Origin: Thoreauomyces humboldtii
Taxonomy: Eukaryota; Chytridiomycota; Chytridiomycetes; Spizellomycetales; Powellomycetaceae
Length of the DNA: 43,182 bases
Assembly: GCA_027596035.1 (NCBI GenBank)
Contig: JADGJA010000097.1
Coordinates: forward strand, 1 to 43,182
Direction: 5' to 3'
In this document: positions 31,593-41,443 of the stretch, piece after piece
Position numbering within the stretch: position 1 is the first letter of the stretch
Layout: the number at the start of each line of letters is the position of its first letter
Notes under the pieces: generated by a model
Database searches by the model: none
The model's input: only the letters and a program-made list of their open reading frames with translations
What the model was told of the DNA's origin: nothing
Translations under genes and position numbers: made by a program

Positions 31593-31870
31593 TGTGACCC
31601 GACAGCTAGAAAGCAGACTAGATTTGCCCATGCTGGAGCCGGATTATCACGGAAGTCTCCCGCGCACTTACTCCTGGGTGTGTACAGCTTAGAAGAGGAA
31701 TCCTTGCAACTCAAGCAACGGTCCTCTGCTCGTCCGTCAAGCCTTACTATGAATATGAATTGACAGACTCCAACCATTCACTGGCAAGTACTTCATCCAA
31801 GTACTTAGCACATAGCATATTGTCAAACAGAGAAGAGAGTCTCTGGGTATAAATGCGATTTGACGCCTCC

Positions 31871-33528
31871 TCACCACCCTGCGACCATACCACCGGACCC
31901 TACCCTTCCTTCGGTGCGGTTAACGAACGGACACATCAGACCCTTTGCCCGCGCCAGCACGGCATGAGCATCCCTCAGCTCGTCCATGCTGACCTCCCCA
32001 GACTCCATCATCGTGGACCCGCAGTAAGCGCACTGCACGGCCGTGAGCGCGTTCACCGAGGGTGCCCACGCGAGACCCATGTCAGCGTACGCTGCCGCCG
32101 CAGGCTCCGTGACGCCAGAGTATATGCTTTGAAGCTTGATGGTCTGAGGAAGTGCGAAGGACTGGAGGCGGTTGTGGGTGTTGCGCTTGTACGTGTGGTC
32201 CGTAGCGGTTCGGGCTGCGGCCTGAAAGGTCGACAGCGCCGAGAAGGAGTCTGGATGTTCGTCAGATGCTGGAACGAGAAACCCCGAAGCGCCGCCATCA
32301 GATGAAAGATGTTGAGCGAGATCTGATGTATGTAACAAAGGACATACCTCGAAATTGAATTCGCAAAGTCTTGACGCTTTCGTCTTTCACCAACTTCAGG
32401 TCATGATGATATACTTCCGCTTGCATGAGGGCGATATTTTTGTCCAGTTTCTTGAGTGGCTCTTCCGCGTGTTCCAAGTCATTCATCTTCACGTCCATGT
32501 TCATCTGCTTCGTTGTTGCGGGAAACAATTCGGGGTAGATGTCACCGATGGTCACGATCTCTCCCTTCTCACTGCCGGCAAGGATGTTGTTGTGCTGAAT
32601 TGTAGAGAACGTGATCGTCGAAGCCTGCTCGTCGCTCAGGCATACTCGATCAAAGAACTCTGGTACCCTCATGTTCAAGGCGACGCTCTGACTTCCAAAA
32701 ACGTTGTGAGCCACGAGGACGCCTTGGTCGCGCGGGTGTACATAGAGGAGACATCGTCCAGTCCGAGTCCACCGGCCAAAAATGGCGTCGTAGGTGTGCA
32801 GCTGGATCCCCCAGTGAGGAAAATGTGCCACGCCGTAAACGTTCAAGAGATGATGGTAGGTGGAAAGGGTACGGTTGTGCCAGAAGGAGTCGGATTGGTT
32901 GGTGAGGTCCTCCGAAGGCAACCAGTCGCATAAAGCTGGCAGAGAGATTTAGTGCGCAATACGAATGGCAGGGTCGGGTTTAGCAAGATGCGCGTGGGGC
33001 TGCTCTCTTACTTCCTCTTTCTGCATTGTCCGCAGCGCTCGTATGTTGCATAAGCTCCTCATCAACCTCATCTTCTTCTGCATCCAGGTTGGACAGATTG
33101 AATGGACTAGCGGGCCGGTCAATGAGGCATGATCTGATTAGCGAAGAAAGCTCATCGTCCACTACGGGTTGCCAAGTGCGAAGTTGAGTGTGACCGTTAT
33201 GCTGTCCGCTTGATGGACATGTCTCACCATTTGTGGGTGATATCTTGCGGACCTTTGCTATAGGCCTTTTGTGAACGGCCCCAGCGCGGACTCTTGCGAG
33301 GTCCCGATGGGCTGGCGGAGGCATGCCAGGGGTAAGTGCAGTAGATCGAGGTAAACTGTATCTGGCGTTGAGGGACGCTGCGACGTGGTTGAAAAGGGCG
33401 GACAGGCATCTGCGCAGCAAGCTCTCAGAGGAGTCATCAACATCATCTGTCCGATTCGATCCGACACTCTGTCTTGTCATCATTACGTTTTCCACAGCAC
33501 CCATTCGATCCGACATTCCGTTTTGCAT
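31871..33528 (-). CDS. Unrecognised 500-residue protein (3 exons)
   Basis: Exons (minus): 33528-33012, 32935-32348, 32268-31871; both introns (76 and 79 nt) are GT-AG and phases close to 500 residues. The N-terminal 160 residues are polar with a short helix (LLRRCLSALFNHVAASLN) and an acidic patch (DAEEDEVDEEL). The middle (about 180-330) looks globular, with strand-like runs (YGVAHFPHWGIQLHTYD, GRCLLYVHP, QGVLVAHNVFG) and STITFSTIQHN. A charged helix follows (about 330-370). The C-terminal part has a lone CxxC (VQCAYCGS) that could be half of a zinc site, then two more helices. I do not recognise a family. Several in-frame Met codons lie near the start, so the first is tentative. Only 69 bases separate it from the next, divergent gene. 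Confidence 0.7.
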
Positions 33529-33556
33529 ATCCTGGCATTTACGTTTCCTTCAGCAC
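33454..33556. repeat. Imperfect tandem duplication, about 49-bp period
   Basis: ATTCGATCCGACA occurs at 33454 and again at 33503, and each is followed by similar sequence ending in TTCCACAGCACC or TTCCTTCAGCACC. The duplication covers the first codons of the minus-strand 500-residue gene, where it encodes two similar short peptides, and the narrow space before the plus-strand gene. Confidence 0.65.
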
Positions 33557-33597
33557 CGCTTTCCACGCGACTCACGCTTCAAAAGACGAGCGCGGCT

Positions 33598-34223
33598 ATG
33601 GGAACGTCAACGACGTGGTCTTCTGCTGCGTCTGCTTCTCCTTCGGAATCATGCCTGCGGTCAAATCCCACCATCCCGTCCTTGGTCAATGCGTTCGACG
33701 AAAAACTGGTTCATGCTGAAGAAATGGCCTGGAAGGCTGGATTCGCTACGGCTCTCGTCAGTAAGTCAAGAAACGTTTTCTGCCCTCTTTCGCAGCACGC
33801 CTTGGTACGATTGAATCATCTCTGTCGGTCCATTATCTGAGCTCCTCTAACTTGCAGCCGGCGTCATAACATGGACGGGCCTCCACTTCTTCGCAAAGTC
33901 GCGGGGTCGTCCATTTGGACGAGGGACTCCTGGGATCATTACCGCTTGTAACGTTTGGAACTTCCCTCTGCATCTTTCTTGAACACTGCCTCAAAAAGTT
34001 TTTCCACCTCTTGAACCCCCTTCTCTGTCGAGCAGTGGTTACCATGACTGTTTCGCAGGTCGCCATTCACGGAACCTACGTCTCTTTTCGGAACGAGGTC
34101 ATTTTCGAAAAGCGAAGGCAGGCAATGGCGATCGCGGAGGACAGAAGAATGAGGGAATTCGGTTGGGGAAGACCTGTAGTTCATCCAGAGAGGGAGGAGC
34201 AGAAGGTGACGGACATTGGATGA
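33598..34223 (+). CDS. Small two-helix membrane protein (3 exons)
   Basis: Exons: 33598-33760, 33858-33947, 34036-34223; phases close to 146 residues. The first 35 residues are Ser/Thr-rich. Two hydrophobic segments follow: GFATALVTGVITWTGLHFFA at about 46-65 and GIITALVTMTVSQVAIHGTY at about 76-95, joined by a short basic loop (KSRGRPFGRG). The C-terminal 45 residues are highly charged (EKRRQAMAIAEDRRMRE). This hairpin layout is seen in small ER or mitochondrial membrane proteins, but I cannot name a family. It is convergent with the sphingomyelinase-like gene, 115 bases apart. Confidence 0.65.
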
Positions 34224-34294
34224 CCAGCATATGTTATGAGGAAAGAAGAAAACAGATACAAGTGAAAAAAGGATGCCCACTGCGGTAGGCTGAA

Positions 34295-34310
34295 ATACAT
34301 ATATATGTAT
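34295..34310. terminator. Perfect 16-bp AT-rich palindrome between convergent genes
   Basis: ATACATATATATGTAT is its own reverse complement and sits between the stops at 34223 and 34339. It contains TATATA and TATGTA, which resemble the efficiency elements of fungal mRNA 3' ends, and being symmetric it offers them to both transcripts. Confidence 0.55.
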
Positions 34311-34338
34311 GGTACACTGGCAGAAGAGACGTCGGCTT

Positions 34339-35625
34339 TCAAGCATCGTTCATTCGCAACACCGACGTCACTCCGGAGTGATCACTGAGTTGTTCGAAAT
34401 TCTTGCCTTCGACAGGGAATCGCTCCACTCCCGTTTCGCTGACGTTCAGGAGAAGCTTCGTGCCGGTACTGCCGGCGACGGACATGTCTTGCCACTGAAG
34501 GAGGTAGTCCAACCGCTTTCCGGGAGCTTCGGGATCGTCAGATCCAGGAGACTGATCACCGAGGACCTGCTTCCAGGGACGCCAGGTCGGCGTCTGCCTG
34601 CCCTCGGCCTTGCGGAAAACGTCAACGATGCTCCCATTGTCCTGGCGGAGGGTCTCAATCATCCGGATGTACTCTCGCGAATCCCGCTCGGGTTGCCACC
34701 CGAAAGGAGCGCCGGGAACGTTGAAATCCCCGGCCATGAGGACAGCATCTGAGCTCGCGTTGTAGGTTGTCGAAGCGAGGGTAGTTTCGATGTAAGAGCG
34801 GAACAAATTGAACTGCTGCAAACGAATGGTGGCGGCTTCCGAATAGAGGTCGTCTCCGTCTTCGTTTTTGATGTACGTTGCTTGTAGGTGTGACACGAAC
34901 AGATGAACACGGGAGTTGACACCGTGAGAGTCCTGAGTCAGCATTTGAGTGTAGAGGATTCCTTTTGAGGCCCACGAGTCCGGGCCAGTTCCGACAACGT
35001 ATTCGGTCGTGTCCGTCTTGACGATCGGGTATCGTGACATTACGAGAAGTCCGCTATCGACCATTTTGCCCTTCCACCAGTTGCGCTCGGGTCCGTGAGC
35101 CCAGTACTTTATGCCATGTTGCGCGGCAGCATCCACGAGACGGCTTCGACGCGAGGTCAGGGTTCCAAAGGTCTCACACATGGCGAAAATGTCGAACTGG
35201 TCGAGAGAATCGTGAATGAAGAGGCTCAACCGATCCTCCTTGTAATCCGCCCACGGAGCGAACTGAATGGGCGGAGGTCGCAAGTAAAAGTTATACGCGA
35301 GCACGCGGGCGCCATTTGGCGAAAACTGGGGAACCACGCCCTTTTCGGGAAATACGGGTGCTGCTTTGGGGTGCCAAGGAGTGGCTAGCATGGCAAAAAT
35401 CACAAAAAGGATCCCGAAAAACAGCGCGATGGCTCCGAGGAGATGGGCAACTGGTCTGGGGATGTTCAGCCGAGTATAGCCTTTGGGCTTTGCTTCCGCA
35501 ATCGAGGAGGTAGCAGCGGCCTCGAGTTGTGCGGCATCATCCCACTGTAGGAGGGGCGTTGTTTCGGAAACGACATCCGTGGAGAGAGGGTGCGCATCGC
35601 CCGTTACTGTTGTCGGTGAGCTCAT
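34339..35625 (-). CDS. Neutral sphingomyelinase-like membrane phosphodiesterase
   Basis: Single-exon protein of 428 residues in the endonuclease/exonuclease/phosphatase (DNase I-like) superfamily, closest in layout to neutral sphingomyelinases that cleave phosphosphingolipids to ceramide. A cytosolic-looking N-terminus (about 1-57) precedes one membrane helix (about 58-83, LLGAIALFFGILFVIFAML), so the catalytic domain probably lies outside the cytosol. Active-site motifs in order: AYNFYLRPPP, the metal-binding Glu in FAMCETFG, SGLLVMSRYPI, HLFVSHLQATY, MAGDFNVP with the Asp/Asn pair, and the terminal catalytic SDHSGV. Yeast Isc1 instead has C-terminal membrane helices, so this is not a simple Isc1 orthologue. 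It has no introns, unlike its neighbours. Confidence 0.88.
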   Translation of the reverse strand: MSSPTTVTGDAHPLSTDVVSETTPLLQWDDAAQLEAAATSSIAEAKPKGYTRLNIPRPVAHLLGAIALFFGILFVIFAMLATPWHPKAAPVFPEKGVVPQFSPNGARVLAYNFYLRPPPIQFAPWADYKEDRLSLFIHDSLDQFDIFAMCETFGTLTSRRSRLVDAAAQHGIKYWAHGPERNWWKGKMVDSGLLVMSRYPIVKTDTTEYVVGTGPDSWASKGILYTQMLTQDSHGVNSRVHLFVSHLQATYIKNEDGDDLYSEAATIRLQQFNLFRSYIETTLASTTYNASSDAVLMAGDFNVPGAPFGWQPERDSREYIRMIETLRQDNGSIVDVFRKAEGRQTPTWRPWKQVLGDQSPGSDDPEAPGKRLDYLLQWQDMSVAGSTGTKLLLNVSETGVERFPVEGKNFEQLSDHSGVTSVLRMNDA

Positions 35626-36116
35626 GAGGGAAGGTCGCCGAGGAGATCACAGGACTGCGTGGTCTTGAGTTGCCGTGTGGGATGAGGGATTACTTTTGAG
35701 CAGCGAGCGAGTGGAAACAGATCGTCTCGCGTTTGCAGTGGGAGGAGCCCTTGCTGGTCTGAAGGGCTGGGTTGTGCTGTGAGTTCTGTTGAAAGTGCCA
35801 GGATCATCGTACCAGCAAAAACCTGAGCTGCCTGAGCTGCCGGAGCTGCCCCGAGTCCCCCGACGGCCTCCACAATCTCCAGAGGTCCAGAATCACAGCG
35901 CAACTCGGTTCGCTTACAGTACCGGCGACCTCTTCCGAGTTCCGACGTCGGTCGCCCATCCTCTCTCATTTATTCCATTCAGATACGCCCGTAAAGTTTA
36001 GTCACAATCCTTCTACGCCCCGCCTGCCTGCTTTCCTTCGCCTCATGTCTATCACCGCTTACCGTCCGGCGTGAAGTCTGCCCCCCCCCCCCGCCGCTCG
36101 TCAACTCTACTCAAGC
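35626..36116. promoter_or_regulatory. Divergent promoter region
   Basis: 491 bases between divergent starts. It includes a short 9-base repeat (GAGCTGCCT/GAGCTGCCG, about 35824-35850) and, 24 bases before the plus-strand ATG, a run of 12 C at 36081-36092. Confidence 0.4.
36081..36092 (+). repeat. Poly(C) tract, 12 C
   Basis: Homopolymer in the presumed 5' leader of the small membrane ORF, 24 bases from its ATG. Similar tracts occur at the window start, at 41364-41375 and at 42574-42586, always as C on the coding strand. Confidence 0.9.
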
Positions 36117-36374
36117 ATGGCACTCTCCTCTCGCTTCTACCTTGCGACTTTCGTAATCTACTTCTTCTTCCGGAAGCGCTTGAAGCAGTTCCGGCCTCTC
36201 TACATCCTTCTTGCCCTTGTGATCCTCTTCACGTTCCTGCACCTTGCCTGGCTCCCACGCCACGGGGGGCCCCCGAGCGACGCAATCGGGAACGGAGGGA
36301 CGTTGGGGGATACCCCGGTAGTGGGAGCTGCGGGCATGTCCGATCGTGAAGACCCCAAACCTCCAGATGGATGA
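36117..36374 (+). CDS. Small membrane protein, 85 aa, uncharacterised
   Basis: Single-exon frame with a strongly hydrophobic N-terminal half: MALSSRFYLATFVIYFFF, a basic turn (RKRLKQFR), then PLYILLALVILFTFLHLAWL. This fits a helical hairpin or one long anchor with basic cytosolic residues. The C-terminal 35 residues are Gly/Pro/Asp-rich and probably disordered. I recognise no family. The composition, absence of rare features and a start just after a 5' leader-like tract favour a real gene, but such a short frame could also be accidental. Confidence 0.5.
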   Translation: MALSSRFYLATFVIYFFFRKRLKQFRPLYILLALVILFTFLHLAWLPRHGGPPSDAIGNGGTLGDTPVVGAAGMSDREDPKPPDG

Positions 36375-36788
36375 CGATAGGCATCACAACTCTCCCAGTG
36401 GTCCTGCTAGCTACTCTGCCGCGTATGCTTCTACCTTATAGCCCTTCCTATCATGTCACTCATCCTGAAGCTTGCGCAAAACTCAAATTAATGATACCCG
36501 CCGACCTGCTTTCAGCTGTTGCCTGGAGCGACGAGAGGCCCCATGTAATTATGGCCCGAACGGACCCGACGTGTGGCTGGTCAGATCATTGAGCTTTTGA
36601 TTTCACTCTGCCCGGGAGCAACCCTTTTTCCTCCCGTTTTCTTTTTTTGTGCCTTGTGGTTGGGGGTGGCTGGCTGCGTCGCTCCCTCGACTGCATTCCT
36701 TCGTTGTTGGTCTCGCTCTTCCTCCTCCCCATTTTGCCGAGTACGACGAGTTCACTCCCAAACCCCACCCCACCCGCAACACACAACA
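36375..36788. other. NHP2 upstream region
   Basis: 414 bases, ending in a T/C-rich leader (about 36628-36780) before the NHP2 ATG. Pyrimidine-rich leaders are common for ribosome-biogenesis genes in fungi. Nothing else seen. Confidence 0.4.
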
Positions 36789-37378
36789 ATGGCCAAGGAG
36801 AAGAAGGACAAGACCCCGAAGAAGGACGCCGCAGAGGCCGTCGCACCAGCAACACCCGCCTCCGACGAGCCGGAAGTGAGCTACGAAACCAGAGTGCTCG
36901 CCTGCAGCCCCATCGCGCACCCTCTCGCGTCAAAGAAGCTCACCAAGAAGGTCCTCAAGACTGTGAAGAAGGGTAAATCGCGCTTTTCGTTTGCTGTCGC
37001 TTTCCGCTGGGCTTTTTTTCTCACCAGCGTGTGAAAAACTCCGTGTCCACAGCTGCAAAGACAAAGAACGTGCGACGGGGAGTGAAGGAGGTCGTCAAGG
37101 CCTTGCGAAAGGGCCAGAAGGGCATCGTGGTGATTGCGGGAGACATCTCGCCCATGGACGTCATCACCCACGTTCCCGTCATGTGCGAGGAGGCGGACGT
37201 GTCGTACATCTACGTGCCATCGAAGGAGGAACTCGGAAACGCCGGATCCACGAAGCGCGCAACGTCGGTCATCCTCGTCGTCAAGAAGGACAAGTCCGAG
37301 ATCGACTACTCGGAGATCTACGAGGAGGTGGCGGAGGAGGTCAAGGAGCTCAACAAGAAGCTCATCACCACGGTCTGA
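36789..37378 (+). CDS. NHP2: NHP2, H/ACA snoRNP protein of the L7Ae family (2 exons)
   Basis: Core protein of H/ACA snoRNPs, which guide rRNA pseudouridylation. Exons: 36789-36972 and 37053-37378; 169 residues. The N-terminal extension is Lys/Ala-rich (EKKDKTPKKDAAEAV) and followed by YETRVLACSPIAHPLASKKL, typical of Nhp2. The L7Ae core shows KTKNVRRGVKEVVKALRKG and GIVVIAGDISPMDVITHVPV, VMCEEADVSYIYVPSKEEL then LGNAGSTKRATSVILV. The RNA-binding and family-specific residues look intact. The single intron (80 nt) falls between the N-terminal extension and the RNA-binding core. The antisense strand holds a 210-codon frame with no start context or family, which I treat as a shadow. Confidence 0.95.
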
Positions 37379-39030
37379 GGCCCTTGACGGCGATCTCCTC
37401 TTCTGCATACGGTTGGACGTCAAATGCCGTCCCCCTTGTTTCTCCTTCCGACCCCACGTGTAGCGCTTGCCACCCGGAACGCCTTGCACGAGATCACGAA
37501 ACCTCGCGCCCACGATAGAACGGCATCATTACTAGACCATTCCTAAACCCGGGGTGCTGTTTGTCCTGCGGATCGGTTGCATCTACCAGAGCTGCGGTCG
37601 ATGCTCTCTCGTTTTTTTCGCCCCTTCCTCTTTGATCGCATCTCTCATCCTGTTCTCCCGCATCCTTTCATCTCTCTTCGACCTTTCTGTATATTTAACA
37701 TTTTCGTTTTACTACCTTGGTGATTCGCTTGCTCGCCTGCGGTAAGGGACAAATTGTCGCTCCACGGATCTGCAACGGGATTGTTGCCTGTCGGCCTCGG
37801 TTCGTAGAGACGTTGCGCATCGGCCCTAATGAGCGGAGGGTTGGACTGTGACAAGGGAGCCGAAGAGCGGAATCGATGCAGAAAGCGGGGGGAACCTGAA
37901 GGCCACTCCTGTGCGACCCCTTTTTCTCGCAATCTTTGGAGGTTTGGACACTGGGCGAACAACCCACGAGGCACCGCCAAAGCCAGCTTCTTGCCTGATT
38001 AGGGTTGCGTTGTTGTTGTTCACAGAGTGACGCCCAACGTGCAAACCTCCAGCCTCTCCTCTCTTCCCCTGTGCAGCGGCAGGTCAAAACCGTACAGGTG
38101 CGGTACCTCCCCCATGGGCCAGACCGTGTGTTGGCCATTCAGCATCTCCTTGTCCACTCCTTTGATCGTAAATCGGCGAGCTACGCAGTACCGTTCGTGT
38201 CGTCAATCCTACCCGCTTGAGGCGGCGCGTTCCAGCTACTTTCCGCCCTCGTCGCACGGTGTCTGTCAGGTGGGATTCCTTGCACCCCATGGCCCCCAAC
38301 CTTCCTCGTCCTCCCCCAGCCACGCCGCTCCACCGTCTTTGCCGCTGTCACTGCTCAAAAGACACTCGAGCCTCATACCTTCATTCCCTCTTTCTGTATC
38401 TCCTCTGCAGTGACTCTCGCTGTCTCGCTTCGCGTGTTATATAGGCATACGGTCCTTCGGACGCGACTCACCGCCAGGTATGCACACACGCGGTCGCCTC
38501 GCCCTCCACCCGCCGGTTCTACCCGGTCGCACTGGGCGCTCCAAGATTTCCTCCTGTCTCGCTAACAAGCCTATCCCGTTCAGAAACTCGCTCATATTCC
38601 TGCGCCCTCCATCCCCGTGCGTCCTCGCTCAATTATCTCACCTTTGCCGCTCGGTGGCGTAGACGTGTATCCTTTCTGCTACACCTATATTTGATTTGGC
38701 ATTTTCAGGACTCAAAAGTATGCTCGTGGTTTTGTGATTTTCGGACTTACTTTGGTCTCCTCTCACTGGCTTTTTCTTTGCTAGCCAGATAGATACCCGG
38801 ACTCGCACCTCCGTCTCCAGTTGTCATCTTTTCGGCGTGATGTGAGCAGGTCATATCGACAACTGGTTTCCTGGCAATCGCTGACGCAACATATGCGTGT
38901 AGATTACACACCGTCACATACGTTCGGGAACCCGCAGGACTTTCCTTTATCGGCGACCCTTCTTCATAACCTCTCCTTCCTACTTCACTCAGCAACCCTG
39001 CCTTCCCTACTCCCATCGGCTCTCGCCGTT
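37379..39030. other. Long intergenic/5' leader region before MRN1-like
   Basis: 1.65 kb without a credible gene. It is pyrimidine-rich on the plus strand from about 38280 onwards (CTTTCCCTCTTTCTG type) and contains several upstream ATGs. In-frame coding potential without a stop extends from 38821 to the chosen MRN1 start, so part may be a long leader or an N-terminal extension. No RNA gene is apparent. Confidence 0.45.
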
Positions 39031-40899
39031 ATGACGAGGTCAACAGACTTTGGTGCGTCTCCACCCTCCGAGCCGTTCAAAAAGCCACGTTATAGCCCAC
39101 AATCGCCATATGGCTATCCTCTCGGCAGCGCACCATCGAATGGCTTTAGTCCTCCTGCCGCCGAGTTGTACCAACAGTTCAACTCGATGGGACCTTATAT
39201 GAACGTTCTGGGAGGGATGGCTGGCATGTCCGGCATGCCGGCCATGCCTAGTCCTCAGCAGCAGCAAAGTCCCAATCCCGGCATGCCCGCGTTCCAAGGC
39301 ATGAGCCACAGTCAGTTTCAGGCAGCAGCTCAGTTCTCGCAGGGCGGTTTCACGTCCCAGTACCACCACCATCTGCCGTACCACGGCAACCCAAATTTCC
39401 AGGGGCCCCCGGATTACAATCACACCATGCGCACCATCTACCTCGGTAACCTGCCTACGCTCGTCACGTACGAAGAAGTCATCAATCTTGTAAAAGGCGG
39501 CGCGTTAGAGCAGGTCAAGATCTTGGAAGAAAAGAATTGTGCTTTCATCACATTCATAGACGCGACCGCTGCGCATGCATTCCATTTAGAGTCTCAAGGA
39601 AAACGTCTCAGTCTCGGTCCCCAGGAGCTCAAGATCGGATGGGGAAAGTCCTCGGCGCTACCAAATCACGTCCTCTCTGCAGTGCAGGGCGGCGCCTCCC
39701 GCAATGTTTTCGTAGGAAACATCGATGACTCTGTGAACGAGAGCATGCTCGCCCAGGAACTTGGACGATTTGGTCCGATCGATCAGATCAAGATCCTGCC
39801 AGAGAAACGGATCGCGTTCGTTCATATGGCCAGCGTCGGTGCCGCTATGAAGGCCATCCAGACATTGCCAAGCGATGCTCGCTGGGTCACCCGACGCATC
39901 AACTATGGCAAGGACCGTTGCATGTATCAGCCGAAGCGGGAGCTGGGAGCCGGGAGCAGCACTCGCTCGACTCCCCCTTCGACTCCCGGTGGGGGATTGG
40001 TGTATGGCGGGTCGACTCCTTACGGACGCCAAATGGCTCCCTACGGTAATCCACTCTACAACGACCAGTTCAACGGCATGAACGCTAGTCCCGGTATCAA
40101 CCGGACAATATACCTGGGTGCAATCCATCCTGATGTCACTACGAAGGATCTTTGCGATGTAAGGTCTTCCCGAGTTCAGTGGTGTCTTCACGATATTTAT
40201 CTCTATCTCTAGGTTATTCGCGGCGGAATTCTGCAGAATATCAAGTACATGCCCGACAAGAACATTGCCTTCGTTTCCTTTATTGACCCAGCCGCAGCAC
40301 TCAACTTTTTCAACCGTGGCAGTAGCGAGGGCCTCGTACTCAAGGGGAAGCGCCTGAAGATTGGGTGGGGCAAGCCATCTCCACTTCCTGCCGCAGTGTC
40401 AGTAGCTGTGCAAGCGGGTGCCTCCCGCAACGTCTATATCGGCACCATTGATGACGCCGTGTCGGAGGATCGTCTCCGCAAGGACTTTGGCGAGTTCGGT
40501 GACATCGAGCTCGTCAACATCATCGCCGACAAGAACATCGGTTTCGTCAACTTTGTCGACCTCGTTTCTGCGGTCAAGGCTGTCGAGGTCTTCAAGAACG
40601 AAGAGTCGAGGGGCTACGGACAGTACCGCATCAACTTCGGAAAGGATCGATGCGGGAACCCCCCACGTCCGCCTCGCGAAACCGCCGCTCAACGAGCGGC
40701 TGCTGTGGCCGCCGCAGCTGCCGTAGGGGAGGCAGCGGCAGCCAGTCTCAACGTGTCACTCTCGAGCCTGGCCCATGGTGGTTCTGCCCCCGGTGCCGTT
40801 GCCGTTCCCTCTGCTGGTCAGACGATCGGAGGACCCGGGGGCTTGGTGGTACACCCTTCTGATGTCCTCGACGAAAACGAGAGCCTCTTTGGTGGATGA
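39031..40899 (+). CDS. MRN1: Mrn1/Nrd1-type four-RRM RNA-binding protein (2 exons)
   Basis: Cytoplasmic mRNA-binding protein of the fungal Mrn1 (S. cerevisiae) and Nrd1 (S. pombe) type, linked to stress granules and mRNA stability. Exons: 39031-40158 and 40213-40899; 604 residues, against 612 in yeast Mrn1. Four RRMs start near 133 (RTIYLGNLP), 223 (RNVFVGNID), 357 (RTIYLGAIH) and 448 (RNVYIGTID). Each has the RNP1-like core in the variant form usual here ([32 protein letters not shown]). First and third, and second and fourth, are most alike, ending IGWGK and INFGKDRC or INYGKDRC, which suggests duplication of an RRM pair. The N-terminus is Met/Gln/Pro/Gly-rich. The intron lies inside RRM3. 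Confidence 0.93.
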
Positions 40900-41443
40900 C
40901 CGAGATGGAAGCTTCGCGGCACAACGTCGTCCATCCGGCCCTCCTTGATACCTCTCAGCTAGACATGAAACTTCCTTCATCACCACTTTTCCTTTCCTAG
41001 TTCACTCCCTAGTTCCCACTCTATTCACCGCGTACCATGTTCCCTCTGCATGGCGTACATACTTTTCCTTTGTCTCCTTCATTTCCGGCGCGCTTCGTGC
41101 GCGTAATTGCATTTTCATCGTTCGCTCTTCTCCCTGTCAGGATAGCTCCAGGGTTCGATGGTGCGAAGGTTCGAGGCGTCGCGGGAACGAGTTCGGTGGC
41201 TGGTAACAACATGTCGCTCTGGCTGACCTGAGTCATCACTTCCAGGAAGCCAGTGTGAACGCGTTGGGCAATACTTAAGTGGTCGTCTTCCGCAGGAACA
41301 ACTCAGAAAACCTCCACGAGCGCTTTGACGATACATCATTCCACAGGAGCATATCGGTTCAGACCCCCCCCCCCCAAGCGCTACTCTCAGTTATACGTCC
41401 GTCAAGCAAGTTACTCCACTCTTCAAGCACCTACCTCACGTGA
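40900..41443. other. Intergenic between MRN1-like and UNC93-like
   Basis: 544 bases. A 12-C run at 41364-41375 lies 68 bases before the UNC93-like ATG. The rest shows no gene, RNA or repeat. Confidence 0.4.
41364..41375 (+). repeat. Poly(C) tract, 12 C
   Basis: Homopolymer in the presumed 5' leader or promoter of the UNC93-like gene, 68 bases from its ATG and on the coding strand. Confidence 0.9.

Noticed and set aside
36881..37513. 210-codon minus-strand frame opposite NHP2
   Set aside because: NHP2 is unmistakable on the plus strand; the antisense frame is rich in Leu/Asp/Val from codon mirror effects.
41140..41190. tRNA-like GGTTCGA motifs
   Set aside because: No cloverleaf stems or A box could be found around them.
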